Shown: piece after piece, positions 1 to 9,030 of the stretch
Position numbering within the stretch: the stretch's first letter is position 1
Layout of the letters: each line of letters opens with the position of its first letter
NCBI GenBank assembly: GCA_905182985.1
Contig: CAJJDN010000289.1
Span: forward strand, 17,168-33,032
DNA length: 15,865 nt
Direction of reading: 5' to 3'
DNA from: Paramecium sonneborni
Taxonomy: Eukaryota > Ciliophora > Oligohymenophorea > Peniculida > Parameciidae
Position numbers and translations under genes: made by a program
Notes under the pieces: generated by a model
Seen by the model: only the letters and a program-made list of their open reading frames with translations
Databases searched by the model: none
What the model was told of the DNA's origin: nothing

Positions 1-269
1 TTTTTAATTTATTATAATTGTTAATTGTAATATAATGCTTACCATCCAGTATTAATTTCTTTATTTATTTTTGGATTTTCAATAAATTGTATTTATTAAA
101 CCTTTTCCTCTTCTAAATTGTTCTCAATAATATCAAAATTCCACATTTCATCAATATTTTAGCTGTTTTAAAGTTAAAAATTTTTATTAAGAAATTCTTC
201 CTTATTAAAAATAAAGTGAAAATATTTATAATATTAATTAATTTTGTTTAATCTTTATAAAGAGTTTCT
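1..269 (-). CDS. Partial coding-like frame at left edge, unknown protein
   Basis: Read on the minus strand with TAA/TAG as Gln, this frame is open from a TGA at 270-272 to the window edge, so the 3' end is missing. The segment at about 30-215 looks protein-like: it carries the stretches KEEFLNKNFQ, NIDEMWNFDIIENNLEEEK and IENPKINKEINTGWQ, rich in acidic and polar residues with Trp. The only Met seen in frame lies at 144-146, so the start is either there or in an upstream exon. The frame is the same as that of the minus-strand segment at 312-827, with TGAs between them, so both may be parts of one decayed gene. I do not recognise the family. Confidence 0.4.
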
Positions 270-311
270 TCAGTAAACTTTACTTTAATTTTTTTTAATT
301 TAAATTGTAAT

Positions 312-827
312 TCAGTTTAAATTTATCTATAGGTAGTTGTTAATATAATATTCTTTTGTTATAGAAATATTAATTTAATTTTATTAGAATTGAATATTGT
401 ATTCTATTGATAAATTTATATTGAATTTTAGAATTGTTATAAAGTTTAAGAACTAGTTAAATTACATAATAATTGAGATTTACACATTTTATTAAAATTT
501 GAGTACTTTTATTAAATGACCATGCTAATTCATTACTTTTAAGAAAAGCCAGTTTTTTGTCAATATTTAATAATGGAAGCAATAATTTCTTTCATTGGAT
601 TATAATATCCTAATCTTTTGAAAATCTAATGCAATAAAAACAGCCCATTATGGATTCTAATAAGATGCTGGATCAAAATATTAAAATAATAAGACTAAAA
701 AATATTAGTTTTTAGATATTTAACCTTGAACTAGAAATTAATTTGTTTGGTAAAAAAAATCTGATTAACTTTTTCTACATAAATCAAAATTTAATAACAC
801 AAACTTGCTTCTTGATAGATTTATGAA
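312..827 (-). pseudogene. Minus-strand coding-like frame, unknown protein
   Basis: This is a long minus-strand frame free of TGA that ends at the TGA at 312-314. It stays open upstream past 827 as far as about 1021, but the part above 830 is plain AT-rich sequence and probably the upstream region of the gene at 1022. The convincing part is about 500-700, with residues such as DPASYQNPQWAVFIALDF, QSNERNYCFHYQILTKNW and NQHGHLIKVLKFQQ, which hold Trp, His, Pro and Cys in a pattern unlike random AT-rich DNA. No ATG is seen near the 5' end. A possible 30-nt intron-like GT..AG stretch (GTTTGT...TGTAG, about 769-798) lies in it and is a multiple of three, so phase cannot test it. The family is not recognised; a decayed or partial gene is the best reading. 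Confidence 0.4.
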
Positions 828-1021
828 TAATTTATAATATATGATAGTTTATAAATAATATAGTATTGATAAAGAAATATAAATTCTTAAGTATATAAAT
901 AAATTTAAATACAATTGATTGCAATGAATTCTGATTAAAATATATTCTGAAATTTAAAAAAATTTAAGTTTAATAGCACTTTTGAATTCTGAAAAATTAA
1001 ATATATAATTAAAATAAAAAA

Positions 1022-2112
1022 ATGTCAACCCAATAAGAATTACCAATATATAATCAATAGACTCCTTAGTCATTGAGTTAAATATCATAAGTTCAATACC
1101 CAATATTAAGTAATTTAATACCAGCTGCTCAATACATACAATTGGATGATGTTTAATAAGCAGTAGCAGAGAAGGCTGTAGTAGCGATAGATGTTAATAC
1201 AGATAGATAAGAATTTCTAATTGGATACTATAAAAATATTTTAATTTAACATTCAATAATATTTGGATTATTTTTACTTGGATTGACAAAATGGTTTAGT
1301 TCATTAGTAGTTAACCATAATTATTGGAGAAGTTAATTCAGATGGACTTGGTTTGTGGTTTTAAGCTTATTGATTGTATTAATATTAGGACTTCCTATTA
1401 TTAGAAAATATAGATGCATTGTAATCCATATTGTTTTTTATATTAGGTTTCTAAATAATCTCAATTATTCTATTTCTAAACTGCGTTAATAGCCTTTCTT
1501 TTGATTGGAATAGCTGGAAATAGTAACCAAAAAAGAGTAAATATTTGGATCATACTTATTTTAATGATATTAATAGTTCATGATTTACTTCAAATTGTTA
1601 TTGTTAGAACATAAAAAACTCATTATTACACTGTTTTAATGAAATTTACAATTATGGGATCATTAGTTTTAAATTTTATATTAGGATTATCAAATAGATA
1701 TCTTGATAATGGATTTCCAATTTCAGAAATTATTATCATTTATGTTCTTTATTATTTTAACTAATTGAATGAATAATTATTGAAATAGAATCATGAATTA
1801 CCAGAAGAATTATCAATTTTTGAAAGAATTAAATAACTTACTTTGATTAGAAATTTGTTTAATTAAGAAGCTAGATAAAATCAAATAATTGAATAATTAT
1901 AAGACACTCATTGTGTAATCAGCAAACATTTGGCAATTACTATTGGATCATGTGTTGGATATCTTATAGTATTAACATTAAGTATTCTTACTGGAAATGG
2001 CTTTTTGATATTCATCTTGATATTTGGATCAATTTCAATGTTAAGTGTGATACTAGAAACATAAGTTGCCTCAAGAGTAATAATTAAATTCTATATTTAT
2101 ATTAGAGTTTGA
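1022..2112 (+). CDS. Multi-pass membrane protein, N-terminal 354 codons, one short intron
   Basis: The ATG at 1022 opens a frame in which many TAA/TAG codons are read as Gln. Exon 1 is 1022-1420 (133 codons), the intron is 1421-1446, and exon 2 continues in phase from 1447 to a TGA at 2110-2112, giving 354 residues. The first 60 residues are polar and Gln-rich. Several hydrophobic segments follow, for example IIFGLFLLGL, FVVLSLLIVLILGL, TALIAFLLIGIAG, IWIILILMILIV, LVLNFILGL and, after a polar loop (about residues 230-285), LIVLTLSILTG and FLIFILIFGSISML. It is therefore a polytopic membrane protein. The start of the hydrophobic part has a faint look of Bax-inhibitor-1 or YccA-like proteins, but not enough to name it. 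Coding-like sequence continues past the TGA (next entry), so the gene may be broken here. Confidence 0.65.
1421..1446 (+). other. 26-nt intron in the membrane protein gene
   Basis: The stretch starts GTAATC and ends TATTAG, is 26 nt long, and is not a multiple of three. Removing it joins two frames that both encode hydrophobic protein: ...RKYRCI before and VSKQSQLFYFQTALIAF after. Without removal the upstream frame meets a TGA near 1500. Length and ends match Paramecium introns, which are known to be about 20-34 nt with GTA..TAG ends. This is one of the main reasons to assign the window to Paramecium. Confidence 0.8.
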
Positions 2113-2670
2113 AACAAGAAGATTCCAAATTTGCAGTTTGTTTGACTTATCTTGATATGGCTAGTCCCCTTAGGTTATTATTGAGAAGTTTATTCAATAA
2201 TTGAATATCAAATAAAGTATTTCTATAAATATAATTTAAATAAAAAATTATCTACAATTTTAACTTAATATATGTTCATGAATTGAATATTTATGGTTTT
2301 AATTAAGTCCTTGTTGAAAATTATATTTAAAAAAGAAAATAAATTTGAAAAGGTTTATGATAAATATTCTGTTGAATAATCAAAAATCTAAAATATCTTA
2401 ACTAAATTAAACTCCAAAGTTGTTAAAATGCTTGAGAAAATATAGAGTGAAGAATTTAATTTTAGTGATTTAACTTTTAATATTTACTTTAAATTAACCT
2501 TTTTAAGGTAATTAATAGAGTAATAGTTGAATCTGTAATAGAGAAGGTTTCATTATAATTGTTATAAAATATTAACCAAAAGGCTTTTTATATACAATAA
2601 ACTTATTTGGAATCTAAACCATCTTAACTTTAAATTTTAACTTCAGTCTTCTTAATAAAATTAATAATGA
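2113..2670 (+). pseudogene. In-frame continuation of the membrane protein, interrupted by TGA codons
   Basis: The same frame as the gene at 1022 continues to a TGA at 2668-2670, broken by TGAs at 2110, 2143, 2182 and 2284. The residues around the stops are hydrophobic and gene-like (NLQFV*LILIWLVPLGYY*EVYS; MFMN*IFMVLIKSLLKII). The last 125 codons hold no TGA and look like a polar, coiled-coil tail (KFEKVYDKYSVEQSK, LNSKVVKMLEKIQSEEF, RQLIEQQLNLQQRRF). Each TGA could have arisen from TGG (Trp) by one G-to-A change. Four TGAs in 186 codons is also close to what random AT-rich DNA would give, so the argument rests on the residue pattern. I read this as the decayed 3' part of the gene; reading TGA as Trp is the alternative. 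Confidence 0.45.
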
Positions 2671-2776
2671 AAATTTGTATTTGCTTAAGTAAAATTAATT
2701 GTTGTAGAATATGCCATATAGTTGTATTGATTTTCTCCACTTGCAATTTAAGAGTAGGGCTCTATTTAGATTTACT

Positions 2777-3232
2777 TCACTTCGATCCACTAATATTACA
2801 TCTAATAAGATATACTCCTATCAAAGATGTATTCTTCATGCTGATACCTTCAAAGTTTCTGTTGGTAACATCAACCTTCATCAGTACTCCCTTTAAACCA
2901 CATTAAATATATTTTTCATCTATACTTGTGAGTAGTTCTAAAATTTTTTTAAAATTTATGATGCCCTTATTCTCTGCTACTTTCTTTATTATATTTTTTG
3001 TTTCCTTTTCATAAGCTTTTGTACTATAATCTTTTTTACTATAGGGATAATCTTAGACTTCTCTTAAAAAATTGGTGATTTTGGTAATTTCTTTCTTTAT
3101 AACATCACTAATTTTCTATTGATAATGATTAATGTTTCCTCTCGTCTGTAGTTAGATGGTTATGAAATGAATATATGAAATGAATTATAAGTTATCCAAA
3201 ATTTTCTCTTTTCTCATTACATCATTAATCAT
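2777..3232 (-). pseudogene. Truncated relic of a Paramecium pentapeptide/WD40-family protein
   Basis: On the minus strand an ATG at 3232 opens a 151-codon frame ending in TGA at 2777-2779. Residues 1-90 are charged and helical (MINDVMRKEKILDNLQF; SDVIKKEITKITNFLREV; YEKETKNIIKKVAENKG). Residues about 110-150 read IDEKYIQCGLKGVLMKVDV followed by NRNFEGISMKNTSLIGVYL and IRCNISGSK. From memory, the order K-V-D, N-F-x-x-I-x-x-KNTSLIG and R-C-N-x-S-G-S is the pentapeptide-like module that precedes WD40 repeats in many Paramecium proteins. Here it stops at TGA right after SGSK, and no WD40 repeats follow down to about 2650. The upstream 5' end is also unclear, with in-frame TGA near 3290 and frame ambiguity at an A-run. 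The copy thus looks cut off and non-functional. Alternative: a short expressed protein with only the N-terminal domain. Confidence 0.6.
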
Positions 3233-4060
3233 CTTAAAAATATTCATCAAAAAGTTCTTCTCTCTTTTTTTTTTTATTAGTTACTTTTTTATTCAATTTG
3301 GAGTTTTTGAATAAATTTATTATTATTAGAATATTATTGTACCTATAATAAATGCGGATTATTTTTAATAAAATATGATTAGTTATAAATTCATCCTACT
3401 CTATAGTTTAGAAATTCATATTATATTAAACTTAACAAAAATGATATAAAGTATTGAAATCTAACGTCTATGTTAATTTTGTGGAGTACTCTTATTTAAA
3501 AATATCTTATTCTCATTAGTTTTAATATTTTTAATTGCTTAAAATGTGATGTAGTTATCAAAAGATCCATATTTCTAGAGATATAATCATCTTATTTTAT
3601 AATTGTACATATCAATTTACAATTTAAAATTGAGAATCACTTTTAGGTAGAAACTATGTGTTTTACCATTTAATTAATAATCATACAAAAATTGATAATA
3701 AAATTAATTATATTAGATTATTAATTCAAATTAATTAGATTTAAATAAATTATATCATGAAATACTCAAATAACTATTTATTATTTTAACATATCTTTCT
3801 CAAAACATGATTGAGATTAAAATTTATTATTAATTTAATATTTATTTATTGTTTGAATCACATTATTGTATGACAATCAAAACAGAATGAATTAAATCCA
3901 AACAAAAATATACGTTTATATGCCTTCTATTATTCTTTGCTATACACTTAAAGAAATATTTTAATTCTAATTAAATAATTAAAATATTAAATTAGATGGC
4001 TAATATTTTATTCATGAATTATAGATTAAAGTATAGAAAACTTAAATAAATAATAATCAA
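3233..4060. other. AT-rich stretch without a convincing gene
   Basis: Very AT-rich sequence with frequent TGAs in the frames I followed. The minus-strand charged frame of the relic at 2777-3232 reaches a little into it (to about 3340, Lys-rich, with a run of A's on the minus strand around 3270-3280). Beyond that I see no frame with a convincing residue pattern, no intron pairs and no RNA gene. Confidence 0.4.
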
Positions 4061-4390
4061 ATGAATAAATAAAAGCTTTATAATTCTTTAAATTTGCCAA
4101 TTTAAGAGCAAGAAATTTTGTAAAATAATACTGATTTATCAAAGCATCTTAATTTGTTCTCTATTATTATTTTGTTAAAGAATCAAACGATCGGGTTTTT
4201 AACAAATTACGAAAATTAAGTTCTTAAACTATTTCACAAAGTTAAATAAATTTTAAATTGGAAAAGATTTAACGCAGTTCCCAATTAGGAATTCTTTTAC
4301 CTTTAAAATAAATTGGTCTTCTTCATAATAGCAGCTTTTATAACTTAGTACCGAAATTTAATTTAGGATAAGCTCATAGTTGAACAATGA
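4061..4390 (+). CDS. 109-codon frame, first part of a decayed unknown gene
   Basis: ATG at 4061 and TGA at 4388-4390. The frame reads protein-like throughout: MNKQKLYNSLNLPIQEQEIL, then LFSIIILLKNQTIGFLTNYE, FHKVKQILNWKRFNAVPNQE and FFYLQNKLVFFIIAAFITQ, with about ten TAA/TAG codons as Gln. After the TGA the same frame continues with gene-like residues (NLIIWYKKKIELANQ) but meets further TGAs. It then joins, through a 22-nt intron at 5114-5135, the open segment at 5136-5492. I therefore take this as the 5' part of one larger gene that has decayed. Family not recognised; one or two hydrophobic stretches could be membrane segments. Confidence 0.45.
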
Positions 4391-5113
4391 AATTTGATTA
4401 TATGGTATAAGAAAAAGATAGAATTGGCTAATTAAATATCATTTATAAATTTTTCCCACTAGTTTATTGAGATTTTAAAATACTATAATTTTATTGATTA
4501 ATAGAATTAAGAGAATATTACCTTTTCTTTTTAAATACAATATTTTAAATAATATCTAAATGGAATTAATTTTTTAAATTATTAAAACAACTAATTTGCA
4601 ATGATCTTTTATTACATTTTCATAATCTGGTAGTGAAGTAGAAAGGTAGTTATTAATTTGTTATAACTATTTAATTGTAAGTGATTTGGAATACTAAACA
4701 TTTAAACGCGTAAAAACTTAGTATAGTCGATAGAAGATATTAACATTTCTAAAATTATATTTTAAAATGATTATCATGAAAAATATGGACATGACACTTG
4801 ATATTATTGAGTTTAGGATGCTAATATCTAATTTTATCAATTTTATTAAATACCTCAATAAATAAATTATAAATAAAGATAGACAAAATAGAGTGATGGA
4901 AAAGTTATTAAATCCAGGAAACAAAATTGATTAAAAAATGAAGCACATAGATCATTTTTAATTAGTATCTCTTTGAATAAATTCATTAAAAAGTAATGAT
5001 AACATAGAATCAAAACATGTTATTCTATTCGAATATTTAATAGGATTATTCCTATTTGATAATCAGCTTTAAATACTTTTTAAAATAAATAACTAAACAC
5101 CTATATAACACAA
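4391..5113 (+). pseudogene. Middle part of the decayed gene starting at 4061
   Basis: The frame of the ATG at 4061 is kept here, with several TGAs (the last at 5057-5059), about as many as random AT-rich DNA would hold. Patches still look coding: NDYHEKYGHDT, QSDGKVIKSRKQN, NEAHRSFLISISLNKFIKK and, just before the intron, NTFQNKQLNTYITQ. The support is weak on its own; it comes mainly from the shared frame with the better segments on both sides. Confidence 0.25.
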
Positions 5114-5135
5114 GTATAATGTATAATGAAGATAG
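5114..5135 (+). other. 22-nt candidate intron
   Basis: Starts GTATAATG and ends GATAG, 22 nt, not a multiple of three. It falls exactly between codons: removing it joins ...TYITQ to GEDEDIGNKKLFEF and skips a TGA at 5127-5129 that would stop the downstream frame. Ends and length fit Paramecium introns. Confidence 0.55.
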
Positions 5136-5492
5136 GGAGAAGATGAGGATATTGGAAATAAAAAATTATTTGAATTTATTGACTATTTGTCGTAATAAAT
5201 TGAAATTTTGGATAGAACTTAAAGTAAGGCAATTGCTGCCCTATTTTATCTAAAAGAAACATTATTTTTGGAGTCTATTAGACAGGGATAAAGTGATTTA
5301 GGGCAAAATAAATCGGATTCTTTCATGAGTTTCTACGAACAAACCAGTACCATCAACAGTTATATAAAAATTTGGGCAAAATTGAGTTATTCATTAAAAT
5401 TTACGGTTTTATTAGTATCAATTGATGATAGGATGGCTTAAGTATAATTGTTGAAAGAATTTGAATAGTTTATTAAAGCTAAATATAAATGA
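5136..5492 (+). CDS. 118-codon exon of an unknown, mostly helical protein
   Basis: This is one of the clearest coding stretches in the window. It is open from the candidate intron to a TGA at 5490-5492 and reads GEDEDIGNKKLFEFIDYLSQ, then QIEILDRTQSKAIAALFYLK, ETLFLESIRQGQSDL, FYEQTSTINSYIKIWAKLSY and VSIDDRMAQVQLLKEFEQF. The pattern is amphipathic and helical with no signal or membrane segment. After the TGA the same frame goes on with KAKREYLSQFVFRLKSKIEI as far as about 5590, so the TGA probably interrupts the gene (a CGA Arg or TGG Trp change would explain it). There is no start codon of its own; it belongs with 4061-5113. I do not recognise the family. Confidence 0.55.
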
Positions 5493-5779
5493 AAGGCAAA
5501 AAGGGAATATCTGTCGTAGTTTGTATTTCGCTTAAAGTCTAAGATTGAAATTCAAAATAATGAACCAATTAAATCTTTTGAAGGTTAGTTTTTTATTTTT
5601 CAATTCAATTTGATCAAAATTTTTTTATTTTTATCTCAAATTTTTTTCATAAAAAAATGAAAAAATGGAGCTTATGTAATTCAAATAGCTTGATAATTAT
5701 CATTTTAATATCAAACCTAATGAGGAAAACTATAAAAATTAACAAAATATAATTTATATCATAAAAATAGATATTTTGA
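5493..5779 (+). other. Coding-like tail to about 5590, then T-rich noncoding sequence
   Basis: The frame of the preceding exon remains protein-like to about 5590 (ending PIKSFEG) and meets its next TGA at about 5657. From about 5585 the sequence turns into T-runs and low-complexity AT, longer than a Paramecium intron. It could be the 3' flank, or inserted DNA between this gene and the helical frame at 5780. Confidence 0.3.
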
Positions 5780-6037
5780 AATCAAGAATATCATCAGTTT
5801 GACGAGATAATTTAAAGTTAGTATGCTAAAAAGTTGGCTGAAGTTTAATCCAATATTCACTTACAAGTTTAAATTGCCAAGATTATTCCAGAAATATATT
5901 AAAATATAAAATATTAAATAACTATACAAATATTTTCAAATAAGTTTAATTAACAATTAATTTTCATTTAGACTTTTAAATTCTTAAAGATACATCTATC
6001 GCAATTGTACTATTATCATATTTTTTATTTAGAATGA
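5780..6037 (+). CDS. 85-codon helical frame, partial
   Basis: Open between TGAs at 5777 and 6035, with no ATG at its front. The first 45 codons look coding: NQEYHQFDEIIQSQYAKKLA followed by EVQSNIHLQVQIAKIIPEIY, an amphipathic helical stretch. The rest is low-complexity Ile/Asn/Phe/Gln and may not be coding. A second frame across 5700-6130 is also free of TGA for over 130 codons but is less gene-like. It may be a further exon of the gene at 4061-5590, separated by about 190 bp of T-rich DNA. Confidence 0.3.
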
Positions 6038-6352
6038 TCGAAATACCAAATTTTTACAAAATAAGTTTTACCTAAAAATAACATAATCATAATCATTTTC
6101 TATATAAATTAAATATCATTTTAGCTCTATCTGAATATATTAATAGTTTAATAAAATATATAAAACTTTAAGAATGATTCTATTCTAATTTGTGCGTGGC
6201 AATGAAATTTTCTTTTAATTCTTATGTAATATTCCTATCCTGAGTCTACTATAATTAAAGTTTTTATACTACTCTCTCCAATATTTACTTCAAAAAAAAC
6301 TAAAAAACAACTTTTTTTTTTTATTATTTTGACATGAGAAACTGTTTAATGA
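6038..6352. other. AT-rich stretch, nothing recognised
   Basis: I see no convincing frame, RNA gene or repeat, only T- and A-runs (for example a T-run near 6311-6320). Confidence 0.35.
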
Positions 6353-6772
6353 AGATCAATCAAAAACAATCAATATTCATCTATCTAGTTTTAATGTACC
6401 TGCTTAATATTTACTGTAAAAACTGAAAAGCAATCTTGTTTTTATAATTAATAAAGTCATGAATGTAATTCATATCTCGATTTGGAATAGGCACATCTTC
6501 ATTAAACTAATAAATAAATAAAGAAAATTAAATAATTAATATTATATGAAGGAATTTAGATTCCGATATTAATTTAAGAATAGAAAGAATCAACAATAAG
6601 AAAATATTAGATTAGAGAAAGTTCTGCCCCTAAACATGTGATTATGGCTGCAAAAGAAGAGGAAAAGCTCATTTTCATTTAGTTAAATGTCAAAGAAGAT
6701 AAAATTGCTTAGAAAAAAAAGAGAGAGAATTTAAAGCCAGACATTCAAAAACCATATTTAATTATTTAATGA
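6353..6772 (+). CDS. 139-codon frame with charged C-terminus, partial
   Basis: Open from a TGA at 6350 to a TAA-TGA end (stop at 6770-6772). No ATG lies early in the frame, so the 5' end is missing or in another exon. The last 75 codons are the convincing part: GIQIPILIQEQKESTIRKYQ, IRESSAPKHVIMAAKEEEKL, FIQLNVKEDKIAQKKKREN and LKPDIQKPYLIIQ. The upstream half (with several Cys, such as QSCFYNQQSHECNSYLDLEQ) is less sure. The end overlaps by 28 nt the end of a minus-strand frame (6745-7365). No family recognised. Confidence 0.4.
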
Positions 6773-7365
6773 TAATATTTTTTTATTCTTGTTTTCTATG
6801 TTAACTTCATTCCTTTCACTTATATTTTGAAGGATTAATAATAATAAAAAGGAATATTAAAATAAAATATTAAATGATGAATTCTTCTTCTATTTATTTT
6901 ATTATAATAAATTTGGTTATTTGAACATTAAAAGGTATAGCGAAATTATTATTAAGTCTTAATTGAGAAAAATAATTATTAATAGCTGAGGAGGAGAGAA
7001 ACAAACCAGAGATATGAAAATAATACTTTTATATCTACATACAATTAAATAGTCAATAGGAAACAATAATAAAGAAAGTTAAACAATGGATGATATTTAA
7101 ATCTCCTATTGATTAGAATTTGTAACATCTAGATGATTGTCAATAAGCTTATCATTGAATCAAATAATTAAAAGAAATAATAATATTAAATCAAATAAAT
7201 TATTCTATAAATTTTTTTAATAGAATTATATAATTTTTTAATGCTTAAATGAATAAATAAATCATCATTCTGTCCTTTGTTATCTTCCCTTCTTTTGAAA
7301 GAATTCTCCCCCAACTCTTAATCACCTCTCTTATTTTATTTGAAATATATTTCTATTTATTTCAT
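6745..7365 (-). CDS. 206-codon minus-strand frame, hydrophobic middle
   Basis: ATG at 7365, TGA at 6745-6747, no TGA between. The N-terminal 50 codons look coding and charged (FKQNKRGDQELGENSFKRRE, DNKGQNDDLFIHLSIKKL). The plus strand shows the matching pyrimidine-rich tract at 7261-7345. The middle is rich in Tyr/Phe/Leu/Ile and could hold membrane segments (LLTIIQMLQILI, FLYYCFLLTIQLYV, SYLWFVSLLLSY). A run of this length without TGA is somewhat longer than expected by chance in DNA of this composition, but the middle is low complexity. It is convergent with the plus-strand frame ending at 6772. No family recognised. Confidence 0.35.
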
Positions 7366-7470
7366 TATCCACTTTAAATTCCATTTTAAAAAATGATAAA
7401 TCACATAATAAAGTTAAATAATAATGAAATCAAAGAAAATCTAAATTAAATTGCTCAAAATTGAGCCAAT

Positions 7471-7944
7471 ATGATATAAAATGATTTAGTTTTGAGTATT
7501 AGCTCAGTTTTCTTAATTCTTAAGCGTTTATGCTTGGACTAGAGCAAGCATATAATTGATTACACTGTAAACATTACTTAATGGAGCTATATACATTAAA
7601 CGAAATATAGAATTTAAGATATCAATATGTAAATGCCTAAAGCATTTTATTTTATTTTTAGAAAAGACTTTGAAGATTATAAGTATATAATTAATAGATT
7701 TAAAAGTAAATTGTAGATTTGTTAATCTTAAAATAGATCAGATGTTGCTAATAAAAGCAAAACATTAAAATTAATTCCTTGTTTATTTGTAAAATAGTCT
7801 TATTCATATGTACCTTAAAATTATTATTAATATTAAGTTGATGTTGTTGCTACTTAAACAATACCTTCTAAATGCTTTTTATAAATTATTAAAAACAATA
7901 TTATATAGATAATGTTTGAAATCGACATGCACTATAAATATTGA
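7471..7944 (+). CDS. 157-codon unknown protein with hydrophobic N-terminus
   Basis: A TGA sits four codons' distance upstream of the ATG at 7471, and the frame ends with TGA at 7942-7944. It reads MIQNDLVLSISSVFLILKRL, then CLDQSKHIIDYTVNITQW, MPKAFYFIFRKDFEDYKYII, NRSDVANKSKTLKLIPCLF and QVDVVATQTIPSKCFLQII. The first 20 residues could be a signal peptide or membrane anchor. The residue mix (Asp, Cys, Pro, Trp, Lys in order) is clearly coding-like. The frame enters the first copy of the 1085-bp repeat at 7610, so its last 111 codons are repeated at 8696-9030 without the start; that second part is most likely an assembly duplicate. TGAs follow soon after 7944 and the downstream frame is poor. 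No family recognised. Confidence 0.55.
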
Positions 7945-8694
7945 AAAAGAATGTTTTGATAGTAATAATTGTAGTTATTAACCATTATAAATTTAAATTG
8001 CTAAGAATAAATTAAGAACATTGAGTGATATTAGAATTAAATTAATTTATTTTTGCAAAATAAAGACAACTTGGGGGTAAGATATAAAGAAAAATGAAAT
8101 ATCAGATTTATATAAAGAGATAAATACAAAATAATTCTGATTCATAAATATGTTAAAAATAAAACAATTCATAAAATTTAAATTTTAGAAACTAGTCCAA
8201 TTTCCACTTAAATATTATTTTATTTGAACAATCCAAATTTAAATTCATAAACTTTATATGTCAATAAAAACCTATACATTAAGTGAATTATTAGACTAAC
8301 GAAACTTATGATTTTTGTACGCTCTTAAAATAGAAGGTATAAATTCTATTTTCTAATTTAAGATTTCAATTTTAAATTATAGTTTGATTTTCAAATTTTG
8401 AGTTAAAATTAGTCTAAAATTTTTGATTATTTATTTTTCCCATTATTATTATTTTATTGTAAATAAGTTAATGGTTTGAAAATTTAAAAATTTCCTCATA
8501 GAAAAAATCTGCAAACAAAAATAAAGAGGCTTGCTATTTTAAATATTATGATATATTTAATATTTTTCTTATATTTTTATTTAAATAATTAGAAAGATTT
8601 GCTTCATAATAAAATTTTCATAATTCTAATTTGAAAATATTCTTCAATATTTCTAACTTATTAATTTAAAGTATGTTTTAAAATTATCTTGATG
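7610..8694 (+). repeat. 1085-bp direct repeat, copy 1
   Basis: The same sequence as 8696-9780, apparently without a mismatch where I compared the two line by line. It begins GAATTTAAGATATC and ends ATCTTGATG, directly followed by the single N at 8695. The left flank is continuous with the gene at 7471, so the left edge of copy 1 is natural. The right edge is cut off at the N. Confidence 0.9.
8427..8694 (+). pseudogene. Copy-1 fragment of the gene at 9513, cut at the N
   Basis: Identical to 9513-9780. The frame (QWFENLKISSQKKSANKNKE ... MFQNYLD) stops at the N at 8695, while the other copy continues into unique sequence with an intron and a second exon. It is probably an assembly duplicate, not a second gene. 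Confidence 0.6.
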
Positions 8695-8695
8695 N
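8695..8695. other. Single N between two identical 1085-bp copies
   Basis: The only ambiguous base in this part of the window lies exactly at the junction of the two repeat copies. This is the mark of a scaffold join with a 1-base placeholder gap between contigs whose ends overlap. Confidence 0.9.
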
Positions 8696-9030
8696 GAATT
8701 TAAGATATCAATATGTAAATGCCTAAAGCATTTTATTTTATTTTTAGAAAAGACTTTGAAGATTATAAGTATATAATTAATAGATTTAAAAGTAAATTGT
8801 AGATTTGTTAATCTTAAAATAGATCAGATGTTGCTAATAAAAGCAAAACATTAAAATTAATTCCTTGTTTATTTGTAAAATAGTCTTATTCATATGTACC
8901 TTAAAATTATTATTAATATTAAGTTGATGTTGTTGCTACTTAAACAATACCTTCTAAATGCTTTTTATAAATTATTAAAAACAATATTATATAGATAATG
9001 TTTGAAATCGACATGCACTATAAATATTGA
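8696..9030 (+). pseudogene. 5'-truncated copy of the gene at 7471
   Basis: Repeats 7610-7944, including the TGA at the end, but lacks the first 46 codons because the copy begins at the N junction. Probably an assembly duplicate. Confidence 0.6.

Noticed and set aside
1022..2112. Naming the membrane protein as a Bax inhibitor-1 family member
   Set aside because: Only a short N-terminal resemblance; the rest, with a long polar loop between membrane segments, does not fit the usual 6-7 helix layout.
2667..2906. 79-codon standard-code frame on the plus strand
   Set aside because: It is antisense to, and downstream of, the minus-strand pentapeptide relic; its residues show no pattern and it uses the wrong code for this genome.
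4718..4924. 68-codon minus-strand frame in the standard code
   Set aside because: Low-complexity Ile/Leu/Phe frame opposite the plus-strand decayed gene; no reason to prefer it.
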